A DNA stretch of 64,000 bases, from NCBI GenBank assembly GCA_944323395.1, contig CALUSI010000008.1, positions 1-64,000 on the forward strand, read 5' to 3'. This DNA is from Candidatus Gastranaerophilales bacterium (GTDB taxonomy: Bacteria; Cyanobacteriota; Vampirovibrionia; Gastranaerophilales; Gastranaerophilaceae). The translations under genes and the position numbers were made by a program. The notes under the pieces were generated by a model. The model was not told the origin of the DNA. It saw nothing but the letters and a program-made list of their open reading frames with translations, and did not search any database. Numbering within the stretch: position 1 is the first letter of the stretch; each line of letters starts with the position of its first letter. Shown piece after piece: positions 27,735 to 36,800 of this stretch.

Positions 27735-27938
27735 TTAATTATTACTAAATACCACTTTCATTGTTGCCAAGTTTTTTATAGACAGCATTTTATGCTTATT
27801 TTTTTGTTCTTCATTAATATTAAAAATTCTTACAATTCTTTGAATTTCTTCAATTTGTTTTCTTGAAGAAAGAATATAAGCATTTTTTACCGGTTCGCTT
27901 ATTGTTCCTAAAACCCCATTTAATTGTTCTTCGTTCAT
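27735..27938 (-). CDS. Hypothetical 67-residue protein
   Basis: Not recognised. Mixed-charge and probably helical, with the stretch SSRKQIEEIQRIVRIFNIN and no membrane segment. A good ribosome site (AGGGG) precedes the ATG, which supports a real gene. It lies between two plus-strand genes and converges with the GNAT gene. Confidence 0.6.
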   Translation of the reverse strand: MNEEQLNGVLGTISEPVKNAYILSSRKQIEEIQRIVRIFNINEEQKNKHKMLSIKNLATMKVVFSNN

Positions 27939-28083
27939 CGATTTCCCCTGTAAGATATAAAGACTAACTTCCTCTATACTTTAATAAAGTTTTTTTCTCA
28001 CTGATAATTGCCTTTTAATTTAACAAATGTAAAAATTTATGTTACATTAATAATCAAAAGTTTTATAAATGGGAGATTTACTT

Positions 28084-28527
28084 ATGATTATAGATAATTT
28101 ATCCAATGCTGAAAAATATATTAGTTTACATAAAGACTTTAAACTTGTATTTGATTTTCTTAAAAATAATGATTTAAGTAAGCTGGAATGCGGAAAACAT
28201 CAATTAAGAGGAGAAGAAGTTTTCTTCAATTTACAAGAATATGAAACAAAGCCGACTCAAAAGTTAGAAGCTCATAAAAAATATATTGATATTCAAGTTG
28301 TTATTATTGGTGAAGAATATATGGGTTATACAAACATAGAAAATACTTCTTTAACTGAAGAATATGAAGCAGAAAAAGATGTTATGTTTTTAAAAGGAAA
28401 TGTTGATAAACTTCTTGCTACAAATAAAAACTTTCTAATTTTTTATCCAGAAGACGCACATATGCCTGCTTTAGCAGTTGATAAACCATTAAAAGTAAAA
28501 AAGGCTATTTTTAAAATTTTAAAATAG
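28084..28527 (+). CDS. YhcH/YjgK/YiaL-family (DUF386) protein
   Basis: 147 residues of the cupin-like DUF386 family. Signatures are the EAHKKYIDIQVVIIGEEYMG and FYPEDAHMPALAV blocks, which carry the metal-binding His/Asp/Glu pattern. Members are associated with sialic acid and other sugar metabolism. Start at 28084 with GGGAG upstream; an in-frame ATG at 28069 is too early relative to that site. The methyltransferase gene follows 6 bp downstream. Confidence 0.85.
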   Translation: MIIDNLSNAEKYISLHKDFKLVFDFLKNNDLSKLECGKHQLRGEEVFFNLQEYETKPTQKLEAHKKYIDIQVVIIGEEYMGYTNIENTSLTEEYEAEKDVMFLKGNVDKLLATNKNFLIFYPEDAHMPALAVDKPLKVKKAIFKILK

Positions 28528-28533
28528 ATTTAT

Positions 28534-29208
28534 ATGAAAAACAAATCAAATTTAGAAATAAGAAACATGTTCGACAAAATATCCCAAAAGTATGATTTTA
28601 TGAATAATATCATATCTTTGGGGCTAAATGAATTTGTAAAAACACAAGCAATAAAGGCACTAAACATAAAACCGAATTCAAAAGTATTAGATTTATGTTG
28701 TGGCAGCGGAGATTTAGGTAAAATTATAAAAAAGTTACAGCCATCTTGTGATGTAATAGGGGTTGATTTTTCGCAGAACATGATTGAATTAGCAAGAAAA
28801 AAAAATCCAAATATTACATACAGACAAATGGATGTAACTTCTCTTGCATTTGAAAAAAATTCTTTCGATTATATAGTAATGGGATTTGGTCTAAGAAATA
28901 TTCAGCAAAAAAACAAAGCACTTGAAGAAATATATAGAACACTTAAATCAGAGGGGCAATTTCTTCACCTTGACTTTGGCAAGCATAATATATATAGTAA
29001 AATCTACGATAGTATTATATTATTCTTAGTTAAATTTTTCACAAAAAACACTAAACCTTATAAATATTTAATATTATCTAAAAGAAATTTTTTAGAACCT
29101 GATGAACTAATCGAAATCTTCAAATTTAATAAATTCAAATACTACACTCATAAAAATCTACTATTCAATATTATTTCATATCAAATAATGAAGAAAAATA
29201 AAATCTAA
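28534..29208 (+). CDS. Demethylmenaquinone/ubiquinone-type methyltransferase
   Basis: 224 residues of the UbiE/MenG class. N-terminal MFDKISQKYDFMNNIISLGL matches the family start. SAM motif I is VLDLCCGSGDLGK, followed by VIGVDFSQNMIELARKK and the post-motif FDYIVMGFGLRNIQ. Either a quinone C-methyltransferase (menG-like) or a close relative with another substrate. No other quinone gene is nearby. Convergent with the next gene across 5 bp. Confidence 0.82.
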   Translation: MKNKSNLEIRNMFDKISQKYDFMNNIISLGLNEFVKTQAIKALNIKPNSKVLDLCCGSGDLGKIIKKLQPSCDVIGVDFSQNMIELARKKNPNITYRQMDVTSLAFEKNSFDYIVMGFGLRNIQQKNKALEEIYRTLKSEGQFLHLDFGKHNIYSKIYDSIILFLVKFFTKNTKPYKYLILSKRNFLEPDELIEIFKFNKFKYYTHKNLLFNIISYQIMKKNKI

Positions 29209-29213
29209 AATAG

Positions 29214-30923
29214 CTAACGATGCAAGTATGTGTATATATCCATAATTTCTTCTTTTGTCATTTTATCCTCAACTGGCAAGTTATCGTTTAGCACAAATTC
29301 CGGATTTTTTAGATTAGAAAATTTCAGATTCATCAATTCTTTTCTGGAAATAACCCCACCGGAATTTGTAAACTTATCAAAAGCATCATTACTTAAACAA
29401 TACTTAACTCCATTTGACAACCTTACATCATATGTTTTTTGGATATATACAGATGTTCTTGTTTCTTCATAACTGCATAATTCATTTCGACTATAAATAT
29501 CCTGTTTTTGATTCATTAATTCTATGAATGGAAATGGAACCCATTTTGTATCATGAGCAATTGGATTCTCCTTTATCAAATATGGAGTTTCACCTTTTAA
29601 ATAGAAAAATCGATACATTTTTTCATTTATATAATTTACCTTTTTAAATATATAACAAGAGGAAAAATTATTCCTATTATTATATATGCAAAATGCATAA
29701 TAAAGAGAAACTATAAATAAAAAGAAAGATACAATAAACAAATACATTTTTTTATATTTAATGTTTATATGTTTTAAAACATCATCTAAAATAAGAAAGG
29801 CAGGTGCTAAAAGTAAAATTTTATAGGAAACAAACAATTTTACATCTGAAATCCAATAATTACCTTCATAACTGTTTTTCCCAAATATAATCAATGAAAA
29901 ATATACAGCATTTATCGAAAAAATCATAAAAAGTATACAAATTAATTTTTTCTTTTGAACAATACTTCCTTTAATACGCACAAATATGATTATTAATGTA
30001 ATCAACAAAGCCCAGAATACAATATTATCCAAAATATAAAGCTTACAAAAAACATAAAAAAACTCAATAACATTTTCAGGTAAAAAAATAAAATCTCCAA
30101 AGCCTCTCCAATGAAAATTAGCATAATATCTTGAAGAATTAGTATATAAAAACGTAATTATATAAAATAAAGCAACTGGCAAGTAAAATTTAGTGCTTAA
30201 ACGATATTTATAAATTCGTTTGATATTTTTATTCTTATCAAAAAAATATATATAATGAATTATTAAATTATACATTATTATAAGAACAAAAAATAAACAA
30301 AAAGAAAAGATTATAGTTTCTAAGTTTGAAGCAACCGTAACTATAGAAAAAAGAAGAACTAATATCTTTATTATACTCAATGTACTTTTATACACTATAG
30401 TCTGATAGATATAAGAAAAAAATATAAAATAGAACAATGTACAAAATACATACCTAAAAAAAGTAATGTTATCATGAATGCTCATAAGATCTGTTCTATG
30501 TAAAAAATATATTAAATAAAAGGTCAAAAACATCATAGAGAAGAAAAATAACCAATTACTCTTATTTCTTATTAATACACACTTTACTGAAATAAAAAAA
30601 ATAATTGAATATAAAAAACCCTTAATTAAAGGAGCTATTGTACTAATAAAATCCTCTGGATGAATTTTAAACATATATGGAATTCCAAACGTCATTAATT
30701 TGGTAAGAAAAATAGTTGTATATCCACCACCATGAACTAATTCTCCAGGCAATAAGCTATCAAAAATACCTTCATCAAGAGAATAGCTGCATTCAATAAA
30801 ATCATCATACAAAATACAATTATATTTAGAGAAAACGATAATCAAGAAGATTGTGAACAACATCAACAAGAACACCAAATAATTTGGTAAATACTTCTTT
30901 ATCTTATTTATAACTTCACTCAT
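29214..30923 (-). CDS. Polytopic membrane protein, GT-C glycosyltransferase-like
   Basis: 569 residues with roughly eleven to twelve hydrophobic segments. After the first one an acidic motif (YDDFIECSYSLDEG) and HGGGYTTIFLTK occupy the first external loop, as in DUF6056 and GtrC-type glycosyltransferases of the GT-C fold. A soluble C-terminal part of about 150 residues follows. It lies 29 bp after a GtrB-like polyprenyl-phosphate glycosyltransferase, which would make its lipid-linked donor. The inferred role is sugar addition to a surface molecule; the acceptor is unknown. Moderately confident in the class, not in the substrate. Confidence 0.68.
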   Translation of the reverse strand: MSEVINKIKKYLPNYLVFLLMLFTIFLIIVFSKYNCILYDDFIECSYSLDEGIFDSLLPGELVHGGGYTTIFLTKLMTFGIPYMFKIHPEDFISTIAPLIKGFLYSIIFFISVKCVLIRNKSNWLFFFSMMFLTFYLIYFLHRTDLMSIHDNITFFRYVFCTLFYFIFFSYIYQTIVYKSTLSIIKILVLLFSIVTVASNLETIIFSFCLFFVLIIMYNLIIHYIYFFDKNKNIKRIYKYRLSTKFYLPVALFYIITFLYTNSSRYYANFHWRGFGDFIFLPENVIEFFYVFCKLYILDNIVFWALLITLIIIFVRIKGSIVQKKKLICILFMIFSINAVYFSLIIFGKNSYEGNYWISDVKLFVSYKILLLAPAFLILDDVLKHINIKYKKMYLFIVSFFLFIVSLYYAFCIYNNRNNFSSCYIFKKVNYINEKMYRFFYLKGETPYLIKENPIAHDTKWVPFPFIELMNQKQDIYSRNELCSYEETRTSVYIQKTYDVRLSNGVKYCLSNDAFDKFTNSGGVISRKELMNLKFSNLKNPEFVLNDNLPVEDKMTKEEIMDIYTYLHR

Positions 30924-30952
30924 AGCATTAATTATAGCATGAATAACTCTAG

Positions 30953-31882
30953 CTAATTTTTTATTATATTTCTAATAACGTACTGTAAAGGCATTATATG
31001 ATTTTTTATACTTATAAAACAGTACATTCCAAGTATTAACATACTAAAGAACATAATCCCAAATAAAAATAAAACTAAGAATAATATCAGTAAAAATACA
31101 AAATGACATTCTTTTAACAACTCAAGATAATTACATAAGTTCAATAATACAAATATTAGACTAAAAAAAGATGCAAGAGACACAATACTAACCATAATAA
31201 TAAAAAATTTTGACTGACAAGAAACAATTATTTTTAAAGCAAGATTAATGCCTTTCAGTATATTATATCCACTTTTTCCATAAAGTCTTTTCTCTTTTTC
31301 AATACAAACATATGACTCGTTCAAACACAAATACTTTACAGCCTGAATATAATTAAAAGTATATGAATTATTATTTTTTAATAGTTCAATAATTTTTCTT
31401 GAAACAATTGAGAAAGAACCTATTTTTTTTTCTATTTTAACTTTTGAAACCCTATTAAAAACAAAGTAAAAACAAGCTGATAAAAACTTCTTTTTTAAAG
31501 AATCATTTCTATTTACTCTTTCACCCCATACAATATCATATCCTTGTTTAGCTTTTTCATACAACTTAGGAATATCTTCAGGTTTATCCTGCAAATCACA
31601 ATCCATTATAATAGCCCAATCTGCATTACAATAATCAATACCTGCTTTTACGGCATATTCTTCTCCAAAGTTCTTAACAAAATTTATAACAACTACATTT
31701 TTATCTATTTTAGCAATTTTTTCCAACTCAGACTCGCAACCATGAGGATCTGCATCATTTATGTATATAATACTATATTGAATCGGTAACTGTTTTAAAA
31801 CATTAACTAACCTATTATATAAAATTGGAACAATCTCTTTTTCTCCGTAAACCGGAATTATAACAGACAAAGACTCTTTCAT
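30953..31882 (-). CDS. Family 2 glycosyltransferase, GtrB/DPM-like
   Basis: About 309 residues. The GT-A domain shows LSVIIPVYGEKEIVPILYNR, NFVKNFGEEYAVKAGIDYC and the metal motif IIMDCDLQDKPEDIPKLYEK. Two C-terminal membrane segments give the GtrB/ArnC layout of enzymes that load a sugar onto polyprenyl phosphate. The usual DDGS motif is replaced by INDADPHGC, a variation. The ATG at 31882 is preferred to an upstream TTG. Operon with the GT-C-like gene and the isomerase-like gene. Confidence 0.85.
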   Translation of the reverse strand: MKESLSVIIPVYGEKEIVPILYNRLVNVLKQLPIQYSIIYINDADPHGCESELEKIAKIDKNVVVINFVKNFGEEYAVKAGIDYCNADWAIIMDCDLQDKPEDIPKLYEKAKQGYDIVWGERVNRNDSLKKKFLSACFYFVFNRVSKVKIEKKIGSFSIVSRKIIELLKNNNSYTFNYIQAVKYLCLNESYVCIEKEKRLYGKSGYNILKGINLALKIIVSCQSKFFIIMVSIVSLASFFSLIFVLLNLCNYLELLKECHFVFLLILFLVLFLFGIMFFSMLILGMYCFISIKNHIMPLQYVIRNIIKN

Positions 31883-31927
31883 AATATTAAAATACAACAA
31901 TACAAATCTTTATTCAAGAAATAATTA

Positions 31928-32305
31928 TTATGTTTTATACTCTTTTTCGTCATATAATTCAGAACATAAACATAACAATATAGAATCTTCAGTAAAATTA
32001 TACATTTTCTTGGATACTTCATTGTCTATATATAAAGCAATATTTGGAGAATCCAAAACATATTTTTTTATTTCATTTTCAAATGTACACTCAACAATAC
32101 AACTACCCTTTAATGCAACTAACAAATGTTTAGTATGTATATTTGTATGATTTCCTCTTTCAATATTATAATTTGGGACACCATAAATATAAAAAACCCT
32201 TTTTATATCAAATGGGGGAGTCTTCTTATTTTCAAGAGAAACAAGTTTTCCTCTACAATCTGAATTAACACTCAATTTTATTATATAGGATTTTTCCATA
32301 CTCAT
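31928..32305 (-). CDS. QdtA/FdtA-like cupin (dTDP-sugar ketoisomerase family)
   Basis: About 125 residues with the WxcM/FdtA-type cupin pattern: DCRGKLVSLENKK, PFDIKRVFYIYGVP, then ERGNHTNIHTKHLLVALKGS. Members isomerise dTDP-4-keto-6-deoxyglucose to 3-keto sugars used in surface glycans. The usual His-rich motif is changed here, so activity is uncertain. The frame is open to 32419, but the extra 38 residues are hydrophobic and untypical, so I start at ATG 32305 (32299 is also possible). It begins the sugar-transfer operon. Confidence 0.72.
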   Translation of the reverse strand: MSMEKSYIIKLSVNSDCRGKLVSLENKKTPPFDIKRVFYIYGVPNYNIERGNHTNIHTKHLLVALKGSCIVECTFENEIKKYVLDSPNIALYIDNEVSKKMYNFTEDSILLCLCSELYDEKEYKT

Positions 32306-32440
32306 ATAATAACAAAAAAATATTGCTGATAAAATATAAAATAATATAACTTTGTGTATATTAAGTTCTTTTATTAGGTAGTTAAAAATTATACCAAAAC
32401 ACAAATTGCATACTATCAAATATTTTATTTAAACTATATT

Positions 32441-32461
32441 CTAATAATTTAAAATTATTAG
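32441..32461. repeat. AT-rich inverted repeat after the radical SAM gene
   Basis: CTAATAATTT and AAATTATTAG are perfect 10-bp arms around a single A. It lies in the 245 bp between the radical SAM and QdtA-like genes. With only AT pairs it is at best a weak terminator. Confidence 0.45.
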
Positions 32462-32550
32462 AAAAAGAACAACCACAAAATATGTAAATTAATCCTTATC
32501 AAAAGTTCCATAAAACTTCTAACTTTAAAACAATATATTTTATAAAAAAC

Positions 32551-33243
32551 TTAAAATTCATTTTTATCTTCTATATCAGAGTTTATTTCATTTTTCGCAT
32601 ATAACAAAGAATTTTTATCTGTATAAAGATCAAACATTTGTTGATTAGTAATTTTAACACCACTGTTATTTCTTAACGGATTATTTAAGAACTTGCAATC
32701 AAAAGATACACAAACACCAATTTCTTCAGCAAATTTTGCAACATCTAAATATTCTTTTGCATTATCCTGCATTAAAAAACATTTAATTTGCACTATAATA
32801 TTTCTTTCTTTTAACTTTTTTATAACAGAAATCGTCTTAAAATGGGAACCTTTTACACCTGTAATTTTATCATGAATATCAGGATTCATACTGTACACGC
32901 TCAAAGCTATTCTATGTGGATAAATTGAAACTACTTTATCAAACAAGATTTCATTATCATACAAATTTTGACCATTTGTAAAAAACTCTAATGATATTTT
33001 TTTAGATCTTATATATGATGCAATCTTAAAAAAGTCTCTATTAGAAGTGCACTCTCCACCCGTAAGTGTAACTACTGGTGTTCCAAGTTCATATGCTTCA
33101 TCAATAATATGTTTAAGCTCATTAAAACGAAGCTCACAACAATTCATGTTCTTATTATTATAACAATGAATACAATTTTCATTACACTTATATGTCAGTT
33201 CAATAAGTAATGATGGTAAATAAACATTTTTTACAATTAAAGC
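32551..33243 (-). CDS. Radical SAM enzyme, no canonical start; probable -1 frameshift product
   Basis: The frame from GCT at 33243 to the stop at 32551 encodes 230 residues. The [4Fe-4S] motif is intact (KCNENCIHCY, CxxxCxxC at 33186-33163) and is followed by VVTLTGGECTSNRDF (the GGE motif) and FFTNGQNLY. No ATG, GTG or TTG lies in this frame between the upstream TGA at 33252-33250 and the cluster motif; the first ATG (33147) falls after it. The upstream PqqD-like gene enters this frame by a -1 shift at A-AAA-AAG. The product would be a recognition-domain/radical SAM fusion of about 345 residues. There is no C-terminal SPASM domain. An ATT start at 33237 is the main alternative. Confidence 0.78.
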   Translation of the reverse strand, partial: ALIVKNVYLPSLLIELTYKCNENCIHCYNNKNMNCCELRFNELKHIIDEAYELGTPVVTLTGGECTSNRDFFKIASYIRSKKISLEFFTNGQNLYDNEILFDKVVSIYPHRIALSVYSMNPDIHDKITGVKGSHFKTISVIKKLKERNIIVQIKCFLMQDNAKEYLDVAKFAEEIGVCVSFDCKFLNNPLRNNSGVKITNQQMFDLYTDKNSLLYAKNEINSDIEDKNEF

Positions 33244-33587
33244 TTTTTTTCATCTTCAAATTTTTTTAACTCTTTTTCATCTTTTTTTTGAAATACTTGT
33301 GATTCATAACTGCAAGCAGAGCCAATATCAGAAATTATAAGATCAAGAGATAACAACTCCTGAAGAAAATCATTAAGTTCAGCTATACAATCATTATCTA
33401 TACAAATCTTCTTTACCGCTTCTTCTATTTCAATAAATTCCCACAAAATAGCAGCAATACCTTCTAGAACAAGATATTCATGAGTTTTTTCATTTGTCAA
33501 ATAAACAACTTTTTTATTATCAAAATTATAAATGTTCCACGATACCCAATCAGGAATTTTAATACCATTTATATAGCAAGAAGACAT
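33237..33587 (-). CDS. PqqD-like RiPP recognition element protein
   Basis: 116 residues with the PqqD winged-helix pattern. A beta segment (VVYLTNEKTHEYLVLEGIAA) leads to ILWEFIE and two helices (AVKKICIDNDCIAELNDFLQ, then ELLSLDLI). PqqD-like domains bind the leader of a precursor peptide and present it to a radical SAM enzyme. Its ATG directly follows the TAG of the 33-residue peptide gene, and its end (DEKKL) contains the slippery heptamer leading into the radical SAM frame. The C-terminal tail after the fold is Lys/Glu-rich, as expected of an interdomain linker. Confidence 0.8.
   Translation of the reverse strand: MSSCYINGIKIPDWVSWNIYNFDNKKVVYLTNEKTHEYLVLEGIAAILWEFIEIEEAVKKICIDNDCIAELNDFLQELLSLDLIISDIGSACSYESQVFQKKDEKELKKFEDEKKL
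33243..33249 (-). promoter_or_regulatory. Slippery heptamer A-AAA-AAG (candidate -1 frameshift site)
   Basis: Within the PqqD-like gene the zero-frame codons GAA-AAA-AAG contain A AAA AAG, the most efficient bacterial -1 slippery heptamer (used in dnaX). After slipping, the next codon is GCT, the first codon of the radical SAM frame, while the zero frame ends two codons later (CTT-TAA). I see no strong downstream hairpin. Confidence 0.55.
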
Positions 33588-33689
33588 CTAATCCCACTTC
33601 TCAAAAGGACAATTACCACGACTTAAACACCAACCTCCTAAAGAAACAGAAAAAAAACTTATCCTCTTACTTATATATAACTTTTTCAT
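33588..33689 (-). CDS. Putative RiPP precursor peptide, 33 residues
   Basis: ATG at 33689 follows a perfect AGGAGGT with 7-nt spacing, the strongest ribosome site in the region. The peptide has a basic, hydrophobic leader (MKKLYISKRISFF...) ending in LGG, then a 14-residue putative core WCLSRGNCPFEKWD with two Cys and two Trp. Its TAG is followed at once by the ATG of the PqqD-like gene, and the radical SAM gene comes next. Gene size, Gly-Gly end of leader, Cys/aromatic-rich core and context all fit a radical SAM-modified peptide (thioether, cyclophane or similar). No family is recognised and no exporter is adjacent. Confidence 0.75.
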   Translation of the reverse strand: MKKLYISKRISFFSVSLGGWCLSRGNCPFEKWD

Positions 33690-33762
33690 AATACTTACCT
33701 CCTAATAAAAAAACAAGAACCTTTATATTCATTGAAAAAAAAGCCCTCCAGCAAACACAGCA

Positions 33763-33792
33763 ACATTGTAGCCGCTAAAGCTACAATGTCAA
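33763..33792 (-). promoter_or_regulatory. Consensus promoter with embedded dyad for the peptide operon
   Basis: On the minus strand a perfect -35 TTGACA (33792-33787), a 16-bp spacer and -10 TACAAT (33770-33765) precede the peptide gene. A perfect 10-bp dyad (ACATTGTAGC / GCTACAATGT, 7-nt centre, 33763-33789) starts within the -35 and covers the -10, as an operator for a dimeric repressor would. Predicted transcripts would have a leader of about 70 nt. Confidence 0.6.
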
Positions 33793-33823
33793 TAATTCTA
33801 TATTAATTTACAACTTTATAAAT

Positions 33824-33860
33824 ACTGGAGAATAAGGTAAAACATACCTCCTTCTCCAGT
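33824..33860 (-). terminator. Hairpin after nifJ
   Basis: ACTGGAGAA and TTCTCCAGT pair (9 bp) with a second inner stem (AGGTA/TACCT). It is followed by ATTTAT and no strong T run, so it may be a weak terminator or an mRNA 3'-end stabiliser. It separates nifJ from the peptide operon. Confidence 0.55.
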
Positions 33861-33870
33861 ATGTAAATAT

Positions 33871-36800
33871 CTATTTAATCAATTCACCAACTGCTTTAAA
33901 TACAGCCATACGTTGAGCAGCATCCTTTTCAGCTTGTTCATATAAAGCTTGAGCTTCTTCAGGATTTGTTTTTGCTAATGACTTGTATCTGCCTTCAGAC
34001 TTAATAAAGTCTTGGAAGCTTTCCTTAGGATCTTTAGCATCCCAAGTAAACGGTTGTTCGTTAGCAGGATTATATCTGTATAATGGGAAATAACCTGCTT
34101 CAACAGCACGTTTTTGTTCTGTTTGAGTTTTACTCATATCGATACCGTGAGCAATACAAGGTGCATAAGCAAATATAATTGATGGTCCATCATATGCTTC
34201 AGCTTCTTGGAATGCTTTCAATGTTTGTTGTCTGTCTGCACCAAGTGCAACAGAAGCAACATATACATATCCATATGACATACTCATCAAGCCCATATTC
34301 TTCTTATATGTTTTCTTACCACCTGTAGCAAATTTAGCAACAGCACCGGTTGGTGTAGATTTAGAAGCTTGACCGCCTGTATTTGAATATACTTCAGTAT
34401 CCAAAACAAGAACATTTACATTCTTATTTTGAGCAAGAACATGGTCAATACCGCCGTAACCGATATCGTTTGCCCAACCGTCACCACCAATAATCCAGAT
34501 TGATTTATCAGTAAAGTAATCTTGTAATTCTCTTACTTTAGCTAAATCAGGACAATCAACATCAGCATATTTTGCTAATACTTCTTTTGCTTTTGTTTGA
34601 GCAGCAACTGCTTCTTCTGTTTTAGAATTATCAAAATGAACCATTGCACCTTCTAATGCTTCTACTAAATCAGCAGGAGCTTTACCTGATGCAAGTACTT
34701 TTTCAACGTATGTTTTCAAAGTATCTCTGTTTTGATCTACAGCTAATCTCATACCAAAACCAAATTCAGCATTGTCTTCAAATAATGAGTTTGCCCAAGC
34801 TGGTCCTCTTCCATCTTTATTTGTTGTATAAGGAATTGTTGGGAATGTACCTGAATATATTGAAGAACAACCTGTTGCGTTTGCTACGATTGCATTTTCA
34901 CCAAATAATTGAGAAACTAATTTAACATAAGGTGTTTCACCGCAACCTGCACAAGCACCTGAGAATTCAAATAACGGCTTTCTTAACATTGCACCTTTAA
35001 TTGTTTTGGTTGTATTTTTACCCATTACATTATCAGGCAATGAATCAAAGAATTTTTCGTTAACAACTTCACAAGCTTCAACTTCTTTTTCAATTGTTGA
35101 CCAAGATAAAGCTTGTTTTCCAGGTAATTTGTTTGCAGGACATTGATCAATACAAACACCGCAACCTGTACAATCATTACAATAAACTTGAACTTTGAAG
35201 TGTTCACCGTTTGCATTTGGTTTTGCTTCAACAGTTTTAAATGATTCAGGAGCATTTGCCAAGTTTTCTTTTTCAACCAATTTTGTTCTGATTGCAGCAT
35301 GTGGACAAGCGCTTGCACATATACCGCATTGAATACAATCAGCTGAATTCCATTTTGGAACTCTTGGAGCGATTCCACGTTTTTCAAGGCAAGCAGTACC
35401 TGTAGGTATAACACCGTCAACACTCATTGCACTAACAGGAATATCATCTCCTTTTTGTCTCATAGAAGGTTCAATAATCTTCTTAGCAAATTCAGAAGCA
35501 TCATCAGGAATTAATTTTACTTCTTCAGCTGCACATACACCGTCTAAAGACGCAGGTATTTCAACTTCTTGACAAGCATCTACCGCAGCATCGATTAATG
35601 CTAAGTTCATATTTACAACATCATCACCTTTTTTCTTAAAGGTTTTGATTGTCATTTCTCTCATACCTTCATAAGCTTGTTCAAACGGAATAATTCCTGA
35701 AACTTTAAAGTATGCAACCATCATAACTGTGTTTGCACCTTTACCTCTTAATCCGGGTTGTTGTGCGATTAATTTTTCTGCATCAACATTGTAGAATTTA
35801 ATTTTCTTCTTTATTATTGTTTCTTGCATATCACGAGTTAAGTGAGCGAATGCTTCTTCTTTTGTGTATGGAGAATTCAATAAGAAAGTACCGCCTTCTT
35901 TTATCCCTTTTAATAAATCATATCTGCCAACATATGCGTGAGCTGAACAAGATACGAAATCAGGTGCAGTAATTAAATATGTTGATTTGATTGGCTTATC
36001 ACCAAATCTCAAGTGAGATACTGTTACACCAAATGATTTTTTAGAGTCATACGCAAAGTATGCTTGAGCATCTTTATTAGTGTATTGACCGATAATTTTA
36101 ATTGAGTTTTTATTTGCACCAACAGTACCATCTGAACCCAAGCCCCAGAACATACAATTTGTAGTGCCTTCTGGCTCAGTTACAATATGTTCTGTTACTT
36201 TTAATGATAAGTTAGTAACATCATCTTCAATACCTACGGTAAAGTTATGGAATCCATTTGATTCACCGTGTTTATAAATTGCAAGTACCATTGACGGAGT
36301 GAATTCTTTAGAAGATAAACCATAACGACCGCCAATAACTCTGATATCTTTATTTTCTAATGCTGCAACTACATCCAAATACAATGGTTCACCAATTGAA
36401 CCAGGTTCTTTTGTTCTATCTAATACGTTAATACGTTTAACTGTTTTTGGTAATACAGCATTAAAGCGTTTAACATCAAACGGTCTGTATAATCTAACTT
36501 TAACTAAACCATACTTAGTACCGCGTTTTTCATTTAAGTATTCGATTGTTTCTTCAATTGTTTCACAACCAGAACCCATTGCAACAATTACATCAGTTGC
36601 ATCAGGAGCACCAACGTAATCAAACGGATGATATTGTCTTCCTGTAACAGCTGCAACTTTATCCATATATTCTTGAACAATATCAGGAACAGCATTGTAG
36701 TATTTATTAACTGTTTCACGACCTTGGAAATATACGTCTGTATTTTGAGCACCAACTTTACATACTGGAGCTTCAGGTCTTAATGCACGTTGTCTAAATT

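Noticed and set aside
32487-32556. Possible remnant of a SPASM domain after the radical SAM stop
   Set aside because: The other frames give only about 20 residues without cysteines, so no degraded domain can be shown.
33667-33732. 21-codon minus-strand ORF just before the putative precursor peptide, with GGAGGG upstream
   Set aside because: It overlaps the precursor gene out of frame by 23 bp, and part of it is the precursor's Shine-Dalgarno. It could be a tiny leader peptide, but spacing and size give no real support.
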